Shown: positions 39,037-47,538 of the stretch, piece by piece
Layout: each line of letters opens with the position of its first letter
Numbering within the stretch: position 1 is the stretch's first letter
Notes under the pieces: generated by a model
What the model saw: the letters and a program-made list of their open reading frames with translations, nothing else
The model's database searches: none
What the model was told of the DNA's origin: nothing
Translations under genes and position numbers: made by a program
Origin: an uncultured Eubacteriales bacterium
GTDB lineage: Bacteria > Bacillota > Clostridia > Oscillospirales > Acutalibacteraceae
DNA: 47,651 nucleotides
Assembly (NCBI GenBank): GCA_900315785.1
Contig: ONAL01000008.1
Coordinates: forward strand, 1-47,651
Reading direction: 5' to 3'

Positions 39037-40053
39037 TTATCTTACGGAATGCGCTAAGGATTCAAGCGCTCTCATAACCACGATAGGCGACGAGATAATC
39101 ATCGCGAAAATCAGTGAAGCGACGAACGCGCAGGTTATCATCAGCACGAAGCTCCAGAACGGTCTCTTGCCGCCCAGTCCCTTGCTCACACCGAGGTAGA
39201 GCAAAATGCCGAACGCGACGATACCGAATGATGTTATCATCGAGTACTCGCTCATAAATGTACCGACCGTCAGAATATTGACTAGGCTGATTACCGAAAC
39301 GGCGATGTACGAGCTCGTAACGAGGTTAGCCGCCTGTCTGAACTTCGCGGTGCTCTTGAGGGATTTGAAGTAGACCATAAGTGAATAGCTGAACGCGAGC
39401 TGAATCGAGATTCCGACCGCAAGCGAAACAAGGAACACCTCGAAATAGCTCATTGTCATTCCGTTGAACAGGCTGCCGACGCCGATTGAAAGTCCGCGCG
39501 AGGAATCAAAGCTCAAAGTCGAGCTGACCGCAACGACAAGCGCGTTGAGCGGCATAAGCAGCAGCCAGACGGGAAGCGGCTCGTTGAACTGCGCCGCAAT
39601 CGCGTCCGCGGTATGACGTGAGAAAAACAGCTTGACGATGTTGCCGAACTGCTTGAGCGTAAAGTAGAACTTTGACGGCTGAACCTGCTGAACCACAGGC
39701 TGAGGCTGAGGCTGTTCGGGAACGCTGTAGACAGGCTCCGAGTCGGGCTCATAGACGACCTCGGCTTCCGAGCCGTCTTCGTCCGAGGGCTTGTTGAACT
39801 CCGCAAACTGTCTTTCGAGCAGCTCCTCGGGGTTGAGCTGTTCAACCGTTTCGGTGACAGGCTCTTCCGCAGCTTGCTCGGCAACGGCAGTCTCGACGGT
39901 CTCAACAGTCTCGACGGACTCTGCGACTTCCTCGGTTATATTTTCGGTTGTATTTTCTATCGGTTCCCGAGCTTCTGCCTTTTCAGCGGAGCAATTGGGA
40001 CATAGTCCGTTTTCGCCCAGCTCGGTTCCGCACATATTACAAAACTTATCCAT
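39037..40053 (-). CDS. Zinc-ribbon protein with Yip1-like membrane domain
   Basis: A 338-aa protein of unknown function. The N-terminus is a zinc ribbon (CNMCG at residue 5, CPNC at 18), then an acidic, Glu/Val-rich linker (about 25-125), a Pro/Gln stretch (PEQPQPQPVVQQVQP), and a C-terminal domain with about five membrane helices similar to Yip1-family proteins (LPVWLLLMPLNALVVAV, YFEVFLVSLAVGISIQLAFS, GIVAFGILLYLGV). GGAGG precedes the ATG. Such zinc-ribbon/Yip1 proteins are widespread in Firmicutes without a known role. Confidence 0.75.
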   Translation of the reverse strand: MDKFCNMCGTELGENGLCPNCSAEKAEAREPIENTTENITEEVAESVETVETVETAVAEQAAEEPVTETVEQLNPEELLERQFAEFNKPSDEDGSEAEVVYEPDSEPVYSVPEQPQPQPVVQQVQPSKFYFTLKQFGNIVKLFFSRHTADAIAAQFNEPLPVWLLLMPLNALVVAVSSTLSFDSSRGLSIGVGSLFNGMTMSYFEVFLVSLAVGISIQLAFSYSLMVYFKSLKSTAKFRQAANLVTSSYIAVSVISLVNILTVGTFMSEYSMITSFGIVAFGILLYLGVSKGLGGKRPFWSFVLMITCAFVASLIFAMIISSPIVVMRALESLAHSVR

Positions 40054-40073
40054 ATATATACCTCCGTAAAATC

Positions 40074-40102
40074 ATTGTAACACCCCGTTTCGGGTATTAC
40101 AA
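40074..40102 (-). promoter_or_regulatory. Promoter with inverted repeat in the spacer
   Basis: On the minus strand TTGTAA (40102-40097) and TACAAT (40079-40074), 17-nt spacer. The spacer holds CCCG-AAA-CGGG (40084-40094), a possible operator. Confidence 0.65.
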
Positions 40103-40149
40103 TAAAGTTTACGAACTTTTCAGCTAATTTTCAGAAAACTGTCAAAAAT

Positions 40150-40737
40150 TCAGTAGTTTCTGACGAGGGAGATTACCTTTCCGAGCAAAATTACCTCGTC
40201 AACGATAATCGGCTCGTAGTCGTCGTTCTCGGGCTGGAGCCTGAAATGACCGTTTTCCTTGTAAAATCTCTTGACGGTCGCGCTGTCATCAACCAACGCA
40301 ACGACGATTTCGCCGTTCTCGGCAACAGGTGACCTGTTAACGATGAGAATATCGTCGGGAAGAATACCCGCGTTAATCATACTTTCACCCTGAACTTTGA
40401 GCGCAAAGAGCGACTTGCCTCGGCTGAGGTTTTTGTCGACGGTAACGTAACCCTCGATATCCTCAATCGCGACAATCGGGTTACCCGCGGCGACATTACC
40501 GTAAATCGGAACACTCTTGGCGTTTGTTTCGCCGACAACGCGGATACAGCGGTTGAGACCCGCGTCACGCTCGATTAGACCGTGGTCCTCCAGAGCCTTG
40601 AGGTAAAGATGAGCGGTAGAGGTTGACTTGAGCCCTACGTCGCGGCATATTTCCCTGACCGAGGGAATCCTGCCGTCATCAGCGCACTCAACGAGATAGT
40701 CATATACAGCCTGCTGTTTCTTTGTCAACGGTTTCAT
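40150..40737 (-). CDS. lexA: LexA repressor
   Basis: The 195-aa SOS repressor. The N-terminal winged helix (KKQQAVYDYLVEC, SVREICRDVGLKSTSTAHLYLKAL) binds operators; the C-terminal S24 domain cleaves itself when RecA filaments form. The cleavage site Ala84-Gly85 (NVAAGNP), catalytic Ser119 (QGESMINAGI) and Lys156 (SATVKRFY) are all present. The frame can extend upstream to 40797, but the ATG at 40737 with AAGGGGG is the family start. An SOS-box-like palindrome lies in its promoter region, fitting autoregulation. Confidence 0.97.
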   Translation of the reverse strand: MKPLTKKQQAVYDYLVECADDGRIPSVREICRDVGLKSTSTAHLYLKALEDHGLIERDAGLNRCIRVVGETNAKSVPIYGNVAAGNPIVAIEDIEGYVTVDKNLSRGKSLFALKVQGESMINAGILPDDILIVNRSPVAENGEIVVALVDDSATVKRFYKENGHFRLQPENDDYEPIIVDEVILLGKVISLVRNY

Positions 40738-40791
40738 AATATGTCCCCCTTTTAAACTTATAATTATAATAACATAAGGTTTATAAAAAGT

Positions 40792-40803
40792 AAACATTTG
40801 TTT
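40792..40803. promoter_or_regulatory. Candidate LexA operator
   Basis: AAACATTTGTTT matches the core of the Gram-positive SOS box (GAAC-N4-GTTC type, inner AACATTTGTT) and lies about 55 nt before the lexA start, by a TTTACT -35-like box on the minus strand. The outer bases differ from consensus. Confidence 0.5.
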
Positions 40804-40927
40804 TAGATTTTTGAATTAAAATTTTTAATTATGAACAAAGTCGCTCACAAATCCATAAATTTTTGAAAAGTTCAGCGTAAATTCAACGAAATTTCACACA
40901 ATTATCATATTTGGGTGTTTTAATATA

Positions 40928-41004
40928 CGTGTACTTAACAGAACCGCAACTGCTAAGTACGTTCTACCCTCCTCTGTAAGTCGACTTAGAGACTTACATT
41001 TTTG
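40928..41004 (+). ncRNA. Candidate small RNA with exposed CCUCC motif
   Basis: Two stem-loops in tandem: GTACTTA/TAAGTAC (40931-40960) and GTAAGTC/GACTTAC (40976-40997), the second followed by ATTTTTG as in an intrinsic terminator. Between them lies single-stranded CTACCCTCCTCT, complementary to a Shine-Dalgarno sequence. A TTTAAT/TAATAT -10-like element ends just before the first stem; the -35 box is poor. No open frame fits. Nothing else is seen in the 40804-41030 gap. Confidence 0.4.
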
Positions 41005-41030
41005 TACCCCTCATTTTCTTTTAGAACAAG

Positions 41031-41064
41031 GAAGCGCTGAGTCAACCGCAAGACTCAGCGCTTC
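41031..41064 (-). terminator. Hairpin ending the ddl-murF-HAD operon
   Basis: GAAGCGCTGAGTC pairs perfectly with GACTCAGCGCTTC, a 13-bp stem; the minus-strand tail CTTGTTCT is a weak T run. Confidence 0.65.
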
Positions 41065-41073
41065 TGTCTGTAT

Positions 41074-41718
41074 TCAGATAATTTCAATTACATCCTTCAG
41101 TCCGCCGCAGATTCTGAAGCAGAGGGGACGTATCTCCTCCGTCGGCGGTATGATGTCCGGAATCATAACGGGAATTGTGCCCGCCGCGTGCGCGGATTTG
41201 ATTCCGTTAAGGCTGTCCTCGAGCGAAAGACAGCTTTCGGGACTGAGCCCGAGCTTTTCCGCCGCTTTCAGAAACGGGTCGGGAAAGGGCTTGCCGCGGC
41301 TGACGTCGTCGGCGCCGACGAGCTCGTCAAAATAATCGATTACCCCTGCTATCCTCAGCGTCCTTTCAGCGCTTCTGCGCGTGGTCGAGGTGGCAAGGGC
41401 ATTTTTTATGCCCTTTTCTCTGAGGAAGTCGAGCAGCTCAAACAGTCCGTCCTTAATCGGAACGCCGTATTTGTCGGTGTAGCTCTCATACGCCGAGCGG
41501 CACTCGACGCGGAAGCTCTCGTAATCGAGGCGCTCGCCGAAGAAATCACGGAACATACCGACGATGTCCTCCGAACGCTTGCCTACGGTTGTCTTATACC
41601 ATTCAAAGGGATATTCCAAGCCCTTTTCGGCTAAGAGCTCATACTGGAGCCTGTAGGTCAGATTTTCGGTGTCGAACATCAGCCCGTCCATATCGAAAAT
41701 TACGCCCTGTATATTCAT
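41074..41718 (-). CDS. HAD hydrolase, beta-phosphoglucomutase-like
   Basis: A 214-aa HAD phosphatase or mutase with motifs GVIFDMDGLMFDTE, ALATSTTRRSAERT, Lys in SRGKPFPDPFLKAA and LEDSLNGI. It overlaps the murF stop by four bases (ATGA), so it is translationally coupled as the last gene of a five-gene operon. A link to cell-wall precursors is possible from position only. It resembles the HAD protein at 25340-26014 throughout, including the 'MIPD' ending. Confidence 0.9.
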   Translation of the reverse strand: MNIQGVIFDMDGLMFDTENLTYRLQYELLAEKGLEYPFEWYKTTVGKRSEDIVGMFRDFFGERLDYESFRVECRSAYESYTDKYGVPIKDGLFELLDFLREKGIKNALATSTTRRSAERTLRIAGVIDYFDELVGADDVSRGKPFPDPFLKAAEKLGLSPESCLSLEDSLNGIKSAHAAGTIPVMIPDIIPPTEEIRPLCFRICGGLKDVIEII

Positions 41719-43058
41719 TTCATTTCCTTAAGATAGTCAACGAGCTTTTCAAACTGCATACTGTGGCTCGCCTTGACGAGCACAATATCGCCCGATTTGA
41801 TGAGCTCAGGGAAGCGCTCGACGGCGCTCTCCTTATCGGCAAAGTATACACCGTCTGCACCCTCTGCCAGGGACTTTGCGAGGGGTCCCACAGCAATAAC
41901 GAGGTCGCATTTTTTTGCGTATTCGCCGACTGAGCGGTGAAGCTCCAGCTCGTCAGTGCCGAGCTCCTTCATATCGCCGAGCACGGCGACTTTTCTGCCG
42001 TCAAAGTTCATAAGCGTGTCGATTGACGCTCTGACGGACGTGGGGTTAGCGTTGTAGCAGTCGTCGATAATCCTGATAAAGCCCGTATCGATGAGGTTTG
42101 CGCGGCTTCCGACAGTTCGGTAGCTCTCAACTCCGCGCTTGATTTCATCTGCGCTGAGACCGAGCAGCTCGCCGACCGCCGCTCCCGCGAGCGCGTTCGA
42201 AACCATATAGGTTCCGATTGCGGGGATTGTGACGGAAATCCTCTTATCCTTTAATATCAAATCGGCGTCAACTCCGAGAATGCCGTTGTTCTTTATGTTC
42301 TCGGCTGTGTATTCGCCGCCGTTAAGTCCGTAGAAAACGGGAGCCTTGCCCTTGACCTCCGTGACCTGAGACAGCTTGTCGTCGTCGCCGTTGAGGACAA
42401 CTCTGCCGCCGTCGCGCAGATTCGCGAACATCTCGGTCTTTGCCTTAAATACTCCGTCGCGGTCGCCGAGGTTCTCGAGGTGACATTCGCCGATAATCGT
42501 GATTACCTCGACCGTCGGCTGAACCATAGTCGAAATCCTTGTCATTTCGTCAAAGCCCGAAATACCCATCTCGATAACCGCCGCCTCGGTGTCGTCGTCC
42601 ATTCCGAAGAGTGTGAGCGGCACGCCGAGCTCGTTGTTGAGGTTGCCCGCGGTCTTGTGAACCTTGAACTTTGCCGAGAGAACCGCGGCAATCATCTCCT
42701 TGGTGGAGGTTTTGCCGACGCTTCCGCTGATACCGACAATCGGGATATCGAACTTTTCGCGGTAAGCCTTAGCGACCTTCTTGACCGCGTCGAGCGTGCT
42801 GTCAACGACGATACAGGGCTTTGAGGAATTCTCGGGAGCCTTTTCGCACAGAGCGCAGCAAGCTCCGCTCTCGAAGCACTTTCCAATAAAGTCGTGACCG
42901 TCAACACGCTCGCCCTTGATGGCGAGGAAAAGCGAGTTTTCCTTAATATTTCGGCTGTCGCGCTCAACCGAGCTGATAGCCGTATCGCGTAAGCTCTCGT
43001 CGCCGACGTATGTACCGCCGCAGGCGAGGGCTATTTCTGCAAGTGTAAAATGTTTCAT
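41715..43058 (-). CDS. murF: UDP-MurNAc-tripeptide--D-Ala-D-Ala ligase
   Basis: Adds the D-Ala-D-Ala dipeptide to the UDP-MurNAc-tripeptide, using ATP, in the last cytoplasmic step of stem-peptide assembly. The 447-aa protein has the three Mur ligase domains: N-terminal SLFLAIKGERVDGHDFI, central ATP loop GISGSVGKTSTKEM with ITIIGECHLENLG, and C-terminal IDDCYNANPTSVRASID and VAVLGDMKELG. AAGGGA precedes the ATG, three bases after the ddl stop. Its dipeptide substrate is made by the upstream ddl product. Confidence 0.97.
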   Translation of the reverse strand: MKHFTLAEIALACGGTYVGDESLRDTAISSVERDSRNIKENSLFLAIKGERVDGHDFIGKCFESGACCALCEKAPENSSKPCIVVDSTLDAVKKVAKAYREKFDIPIVGISGSVGKTSTKEMIAAVLSAKFKVHKTAGNLNNELGVPLTLFGMDDDTEAAVIEMGISGFDEMTRISTMVQPTVEVITIIGECHLENLGDRDGVFKAKTEMFANLRDGGRVVLNGDDDKLSQVTEVKGKAPVFYGLNGGEYTAENIKNNGILGVDADLILKDKRISVTIPAIGTYMVSNALAGAAVGELLGLSADEIKRGVESYRTVGSRANLIDTGFIRIIDDCYNANPTSVRASIDTLMNFDGRKVAVLGDMKELGTDELELHRSVGEYAKKCDLVIAVGPLAKSLAEGADGVYFADKESAVERFPELIKSGDIVLVKASHSMQFEKLVDYLKEMK

Positions 43059-43061
43059 AGC

Positions 43062-44099
43062 TTATCCCTTATACTTTTTGAGCGAGATTTCCACAATCCT
43101 GTCGCAAAGTGTTGCGTAGTCAAGACCGATAACAGCCGCCTCCTGAGGAAGCAGGCTTGTGGGAGTCATACCCGGCAGAGCGTTAGCCTCGAGACAATAC
43201 GCGTCGCCGTTTTTGTCAAGGATAAAGTCCATTCGCGCATAGGCTTCGAGACCGAGCGTCCTGTAAGCCGCATAGGCGCTGTCGCGCAGAGTTTTGTCCT
43301 CTGCCTCGGTGATTTTTGCGGGACATTCCTCAATTGTGAGACCTGCCTGATACTTGGACTTGTAGTCATAGAAGCCCGTTGTGGGGATAATCTCAATCGG
43401 GGGCAGAACCTCGCCGCCGAGAACGCCTACGGAGAACTCGCGTCCCTCGACAAATTGCTCGATGACGATTTCGTCCTCATAGGAGAACGCGTCCCTGACC
43501 GCCTCGTCAAACTGCTCGCGGTTCTCGGCCTTTGCGATTCCTACGCTGCTGCCGCCCGAGCAGGGCTTGATGACGCAGGGGAAAACGTCCCAGCTGTCGG
43601 TGCTTTCGCCTCTGGCGAATACCTCGCCCTTGGCGACCTTGACCTTGTGCTGCTCAAAGAGCGCTCTGGTGATACCCTTATCCATTGCGAGCGCCGCCGA
43701 GAGATAGCCTGTGCCCGTGTACTTTATTCCGAGGATATCGAACGCCGCCTGAAGCTGACCGTTCTCACCCTCGCCGCCGTGAAGCGCAAAGAAAGTTATA
43801 TCCGCATGGCGGCAAATCTCAACCACGTTTCTGCCGAGGAAGCTCGGGCTGTTGCCCGCGCGCAGAGCCTTGACCGCCGCAAGGTCGGGGATATTCTCCG
43901 CGACGCTCTTGCTCTCGACAAGGTCACCGTTCTCTCTGAAAAGCTCCTCGGGAGTTTTGTCGCCCTCGTAGCCAAAGAAAACGTCTACAAAAACGACATT
44001 ATGACCTTTGGAACGAAGCGCCTTCGCAATCTTGCCGCCTGAGCTGATTGCTACGTCGCGTTCGGTGCTGAGACCGCCTGTGATTACTGCAATATTCAT
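43062..44099 (-). CDS. ddl: D-alanine--D-alanine ligase
   Basis: Joins two D-alanines with ATP for the peptidoglycan stem. The 345-aa ATP-grasp enzyme starts MNIAVITGGLSTERDVAISSG; further blocks are FFALHGGEGENGQLQ, YTGTGYLSAALAMDKG, PCVIKPCSGGSSVGI, EFSVGVLGG and LEANALPGMTPTSLLPQ. The frame extends upstream to 44177, but the ATG at 44099 with AGGAGAAT is the family start, two bases past the upstream stop. The loop residue before MD reads Y in GTGYLSAALAMDKG, the usual Ddl type (D-Ala, not D-Lac); this is a rough reading. Confidence 0.96.
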   Translation of the reverse strand: MNIAVITGGLSTERDVAISSGGKIAKALRSKGHNVVFVDVFFGYEGDKTPEELFRENGDLVESKSVAENIPDLAAVKALRAGNSPSFLGRNVVEICRHADITFFALHGGEGENGQLQAAFDILGIKYTGTGYLSAALAMDKGITRALFEQHKVKVAKGEVFARGESTDSWDVFPCVIKPCSGGSSVGIAKAENREQFDEAVRDAFSYEDEIVIEQFVEGREFSVGVLGGEVLPPIEIIPTTGFYDYKSKYQAGLTIEECPAKITEAEDKTLRDSAYAAYRTLGLEAYARMDFILDKNGDAYCLEANALPGMTPTSLLPQEAAVIGLDYATLCDRIVEISLKKYKG

Positions 44100-44101
44100 A
44101 C

Positions 44102-44518
44102 CTATTCTCCTATTATCTTGATAAGCGCGTGCTTGTTGCGCTTGCCGTCGAGCTCGTAGTAAAAAATCTGTTCCCATGTGCCGAAATCGAGCCTGCCGTT
44201 TGTGATTGCGCAGACAACCTCTCGACCCATAATTGTGCGCTTGAGGTGAGCGTCGGCGTTATCCTCAAAGCCGTTGTGCGCGTACTGGCTGTAGGGCTTT
44301 TCGGGAGCGAGCTTTTCGAGCCACTTTTCATAATCCGAATGAAGTCCGCTTTCGTCGTCGTTGATAAATACGGACGCCGTGATATTCATCGCGTTGACGA
44401 GAACCAAGCCTTCCTTGATACCGCTTTCGTCAATTGCCGCCTGAACGTCCTCGGTTATGCGGACAATCTGTCTGCGTCGGGGAACGTTGAACCAGAGTTC
44501 TTTTCTGAAACTTTTCAT
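44102..44518 (-). CDS. YjbQ/UPF0047 family protein
   Basis: A 138-aa member of the YjbQ (UPF0047) family, small cytoplasmic proteins annotated as secondary thiamine-phosphate synthases. Seen are [38 protein letters not shown] and [20 protein letters not shown]. The frame reaches back to 44581, but the ATG at 44518 follows TGAGGACGG and the family start matches. It lies between a MIF-like gene (10 nt) and ddl (2 nt) in one operon. Physiological role is uncertain. Confidence 0.88.
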   Translation of the reverse strand: MKSFRKELWFNVPRRRQIVRITEDVQAAIDESGIKEGLVLVNAMNITASVFINDDESGLHSDYEKWLEKLAPEKPYSQYAHNGFEDNADAHLKRTIMGREVVCAITNGRLDFGTWEQIFYYELDGKRNKHALIKIIGE

Positions 44519-44528
44519 AATACCGTCC

Positions 44529-44870
44529 TCAGAACAAAAATCCGTTGTAGCCCCAGTTTGTGATTTCCTCAAACTTGACATAGCAATACTCGGGGCTGAC
44601 GCCGATTTCCTCTTTCATAATATCGCAAATTCTCGCGGTGAGGTTTTCGTAAGCCTCGCGCGTGGATTTTCCGAGAATCTTAACCTCGACAAAGGCTGTG
44701 GGCGCCTTGTCGCCGTGGAACATCATGCTCACATTGTCCTCAACCGCGCACATAAGGTGGCTCTCGGACTTGCCGGGAAGAATGGTGATTGACTTTGTGA
44801 TTAATTCCTCGATAACTGTTTTCTTTGCCTCGTCAACCTTGACGGACGTTTTAACATTTACAAAAGGCAT
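44529..44870 (-). CDS. MIF/tautomerase superfamily protein
   Basis: A 113-aa member of the tautomerase superfamily close in length and pattern to macrophage migration inhibitory factor. After the initiator Met comes Pro2 ([10 protein letters not shown]), the catalytic base of the family; later blocks are [27 protein letters not shown] and the C-terminal [15 protein letters not shown] like the usual 'd.....wGwng.tf'. Bacterial members act as phenylpyruvate or related keto-enol tautomerases. The start at 44870 with GGAGGG fixes Pro at position 2. It leads the operon with yjbQ, ddl, murF and a HAD gene. Confidence 0.9.
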   Translation of the reverse strand: MPFVNVKTSVKVDEAKKTVIEELITKSITILPGKSESHLMCAVEDNVSMMFHGDKAPTAFVEVKILGKSTREAYENLTARICDIMKEEIGVSPEYCYVKFEEITNWGYNGFLF

Positions 44871-44897
44871 AGTATCCCTCCAAAAATTTCTCGTTTC

Positions 44898-44926
44898 ATT
44901 ATACTCCATTACCACGCGTTTTTCAA
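44898..44926 (-). promoter_or_regulatory. Promoter of the MIF-yjbQ-ddl-murF-HAD operon
   Basis: On the minus strand TTGAAA (44926-44921) and TATAAT (44903-44898), 17-nt spacer, about 28 nt before the first start codon. Confidence 0.85.
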
Positions 44927-44935
44927 CCAAATAAG

Positions 44936-44962
44936 GAAAATCGGCGGAAATTAATCCGCCGA
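44936..44962 (-). terminator. Terminator of leuCD
   Basis: TCGGCGGA pairs with TCCGCCGA around an AATTAA loop; the minus-strand tail is TTTTCC. It lies just after the leuD stop. Confidence 0.8.
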
Positions 44963-44966
44963 AGTT

Positions 44967-45449
44967 TTATTTTATTGAATTGATAAGTCCGCCCTTTGCG
45001 ATGATGTTCTGAATGAACTCGGGGAAGGGCTCGCCCTTGAAGCTTTCGCCCGTGGTTTCGTCGGTGATTACGCCTGTGTTGTAATCGACGCTGACGGTGT
45101 CGCCCTCGTTAATCGCCTCGGCAGCCTCGGGACATTCGAGAATCGGGAGACCGATATTGATAGCGTTGCGATAGAAGATTCTCGCGAAGCTCGAAGCGAT
45201 TACGCAGCTGATTCCGCTTGCCTTAATCGCAATCGGAGCGTGCTCTCTCGATGAGCCGCAGCCGAAGTTCTTGGTAGCTACCATGATATCGCCTTCGCTG
45301 ACCTTGTTTACAAATTCCTTGTCAATATCCTCCATACAATGGGAGGCGAGCTCCTTATGAGAAGCTGTGTTGAGGTAACGAGCGGGGATGATTACGTCCG
45401 TGTCCACGTTATCTCCGAATTTATGTACCTTACCTTTTGCGTTAATCAT
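44967..45449 (-). CDS. leuD: 3-isopropylmalate dehydratase small subunit
   Basis: The 160-aa swivel-domain subunit of the aconitase-family enzyme that isomerises 2- to 3-isopropylmalate in leucine synthesis. It has [15 protein letters not shown] at the start and the substrate-binding [19 protein letters not shown], with [17 protein letters not shown] following. AAGGAGG precedes the ATG, 12 nt after leuC. The subunit length and type match the clostridial/archaeal LeuCD; homoaconitase or a related dehydratase is possible because no leuA or leuB is adjacent. Confidence 0.9.
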   Translation of the reverse strand: MINAKGKVHKFGDNVDTDVIIPARYLNTASHKELASHCMEDIDKEFVNKVSEGDIMVATKNFGCGSSREHAPIAIKASGISCVIASSFARIFYRNAINIGLPILECPEAAEAINEGDTVSVDYNTGVITDETTGESFKGEPFPEFIQNIIAKGGLINSIK

Positions 45450-45461
45450 TGCAATACCTCC

Positions 45462-46727
45462 TTAAAGCTTCTCGGGGTTGGTGATGTAGCCCGTAACTGC
45501 GCTCGCGGCGGCAACCGCGGGGCTTGCGAGATAAACCTCGCTGTCGACGTGACCCATACGTCCGACAAAGTTGCGGTTTGTGGTGGAGACAGCTCTCTCG
45601 CCAGCCGCAAGAATACCCATATGACCGCCGAGACAGGGACCGCATGTCGGGGTTGAAACAACCGCGCCCGCGTCAATAAAGATGTCAAAAAGTCCTTCGT
45701 GCATAGCCTGTTTCCAGATGTTCTGGGTTCCGGGGATTACGATACAGCGAACGCCGTCCGCAAGAGTTCTGCCCTTGAGAACCTCTGCGGCAGCTCTGAG
45801 GTCAGAGATACGTCCGTTTGTGCACGAGCCGATTACTACCTGGTCAATCTTGACCTCGGTGTCGCCGATTTCGTCAACCGTTCTGGTGTTCTCGGGAAGA
45901 TGCGGGAAAGATACGGTCGGTCTGAGAGTTGAGAGGTCGATTGTGTACTCCTCATCGTAAACAGCGTCGTCGTCCGCGGTGTACTCGACGGGAGTTCCCT
46001 GATATCGACCGTTGCAGTACTCGCGTGTGATATCGTCCACAGGGAAGATACCGTTCTTCGCGCCCGCTTCAATCGCCATATTCGCGATACAGAGTCTGTC
46101 ATCTATATTGAGATACTGAACGCCCTCGCCGACAAATTCCATAGACTTGTAAAGCGCGCCGTCTACGCCGATTTTGCCGATAATGTGGAGAATTACGTCC
46201 TTGCCCGAAACAAAGCCCTGAGGCTTGCCTACGAGGTTGAACTTGATAGCGGCGGGAACCTTGAACCAAGCCTTGCCGCTTATCATACCCGCGCACATAT
46301 CCGTTGAGCCTACGCCTGTCGAGAAAGCGCCGAGCGCGCCGTAGGTGCAGGTGTGAGAGTCCGCGCCGATACAGAGACATCCCGGACCGACAAGTCCCAT
46401 CTCGGGCAGAAGCGCGTGCTCAATTCCCATTCTTCCGACGTCGCGGAAGTTCTTGATATCATATTTAGTAGCGAATTCGCGTGTCTGCTTCACGAGCGTC
46501 GCCGCCTTGATGTCCTTGTTAGGCGTGAAGTGGTCCATAATCATCGCGATTTTTGTGTTGTCAAACACAGAAGTTGCGCCGTTAGCCTCAAAAACATTGA
46601 TAGCTACGGGCGTGGTAACGTCGTTGCCCAGAACCAGGTCGAGCTTTGCTTCGATAAGCTGACCTGCCTTTACCTCGGGCAGACCTGCGTGAGCCGCGAG
46701 GATTTTCTGAGACATTGTCATTCCCAT
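45462..46727 (-). CDS. leuC: 3-isopropylmalate dehydratase large subunit
   Basis: The 421-aa catalytic subunit carrying the 4Fe-4S cluster. Cluster ligands are seen in GSCTNGRI and in [10 protein letters not shown]; the substrate region reads [31 protein letters not shown] precedes the ATG. It is cotranscribed with leuD. Its promoter region overlaps that of the divergent Crp/Fnr gene, whose product might regulate it. I saw no T-box or leucine leader peptide in the short upstream space. Confidence 0.92.
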   Translation of the reverse strand: MGMTMSQKILAAHAGLPEVKAGQLIEAKLDLVLGNDVTTPVAINVFEANGATSVFDNTKIAMIMDHFTPNKDIKAATLVKQTREFATKYDIKNFRDVGRMGIEHALLPEMGLVGPGCLCIGADSHTCTYGALGAFSTGVGSTDMCAGMISGKAWFKVPAAIKFNLVGKPQGFVSGKDVILHIIGKIGVDGALYKSMEFVGEGVQYLNIDDRLCIANMAIEAGAKNGIFPVDDITREYCNGRYQGTPVEYTADDDAVYDEEYTIDLSTLRPTVSFPHLPENTRTVDEIGDTEVKIDQVVIGSCTNGRISDLRAAAEVLKGRTLADGVRCIVIPGTQNIWKQAMHEGLFDIFIDAGAVVSTPTCGPCLGGHMGILAAGERAVSTTNRNFVGRMGHVDSEVYLASPAVAAASAVTGYITNPEKL

Positions 46728-46776
46728 AAAAACACATCCCTTTTAAAATACTTTAGAAATATTATTACATATATAC

Positions 46777-46806
46777 TTGTCAAAAGATTGTAAACTATGA
46801 TACAAT
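46777..46806 (+). promoter_or_regulatory. Promoter of the Crp/Fnr gene
   Basis: TTGTCA (46777-46782) and TACAAT (46801-46806), 18-nt spacer. A TTGACA on the minus strand (46783-46778) overlaps it and may be the leuC -35 box. Confidence 0.6.
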
Positions 46807-46836
46807 TAGCTCAATAAAAATGGAAAGCGTGATAAA

Positions 46837-47451
46837 ATGAACGCAAAACAGGATATCGGAGTAATTTTCGGAGCTCTTCCCTACACCAGACGGTTCACCA
46901 AGGGCGATATAATCTATCATCAGGGCGACCTTGCGGAGAGCTTTTACTTCCTCAAGAAAGGCAAGGTCAGGGTGTATATGACCTCGCCCGACGGAATTGA
47001 GCGAACCTTGTCGGAAGCGGGCGAAGGTGACATAATCGGCGAGGCGGCGTTCTTTGACAAAATGCCGAGAATCAGCTCTGCCTCAGCTCAGACGGACATA
47101 GAGCTCGCCGTAATCGACGAGGACAGGCTGCTGAGCCTTATCGGAAAGAACCCTCGGCTCGCCGCGGAGCTGCTCGAAATGCAGGCGGCACGCGTCAGAG
47201 AGCTGTCGGCGCAGATTGACGCGATGACATTTCTGAATGCCGACGGACGAATCGCGCGGCTGCTTCTGAGCTCGCTAAACGAAAACGGCGAGGTCAACCT
47301 GACGCACGAGGAAATCGCGGGAATAGCCGCCGTTACGAGAGTTACGGTCAGCAAAATTCTGAGAAAATTCAGAACCGACGGCTTAATCAGGACGGCATAC
47401 CGAAGGATAATTGTTCTCGACAGTGAAAGGCTGAGAGAATTAACCCTGTAA
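46837..47451 (+). CDS. Crp/Fnr family transcriptional regulator
   Basis: A 204-aa regulator. The N-terminal cyclic-nucleotide-type barrel (DIIYHQGDLAESFYFLKKGKVRVY, GEGDIIGEAAFF) is followed by a dimer helix and a C-terminal helix-turn-helix (LTHEEIAGIAAVTRVTVSKILRKFRTDGLI). It lacks the N-terminal Cys cluster of FNR, so oxygen sensing through iron-sulphur is not indicated; the effector is unknown. GGAAAG precedes the ATG. It is divergent from leuCD and ends at a hairpin. Confidence 0.93.
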   Translation: MNAKQDIGVIFGALPYTRRFTKGDIIYHQGDLAESFYFLKKGKVRVYMTSPDGIERTLSEAGEGDIIGEAAFFDKMPRISSASAQTDIELAVIDEDRLLSLIGKNPRLAAELLEMQAARVRELSAQIDAMTFLNADGRIARLLLSSLNENGEVNLTHEEIAGIAAVTRVTVSKILRKFRTDGLIRTAYRRIIVLDSERLRELTL

Positions 47452-47499
47452 TCGCACATCAAAAAACGCTCCCCGAGGGACAATATCATTTAGTTAAGG

Positions 47500-47538
47500 A
47501 ACAAGACACTCATTAAAAAGTGGGTGCCTTGTTTTTTT
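47500..47538 (+). terminator. Terminator of the Crp/Fnr gene
   Basis: AACAAG-A-CACTC pairs with GGGTG-C-CTTGTT around ATTAAAAAGT, followed by a T run to 47538. The last 110 bases of the window are A/T-rich with no gene seen. Confidence 0.85.

Noticed and set aside
40976-40988. TAAGTCGACTTA palindrome as a protein operator.
   Set aside because: It is part of the second stem region of the candidate small RNA and is followed by a T run, so an RNA explanation fits better.
46728-46836. T-box or leucine leader peptide before leuC.
   Set aside because: The space to the divergent gene is about 110 nt and contains no specifier stem, T-box motif or Leu-rich frame.
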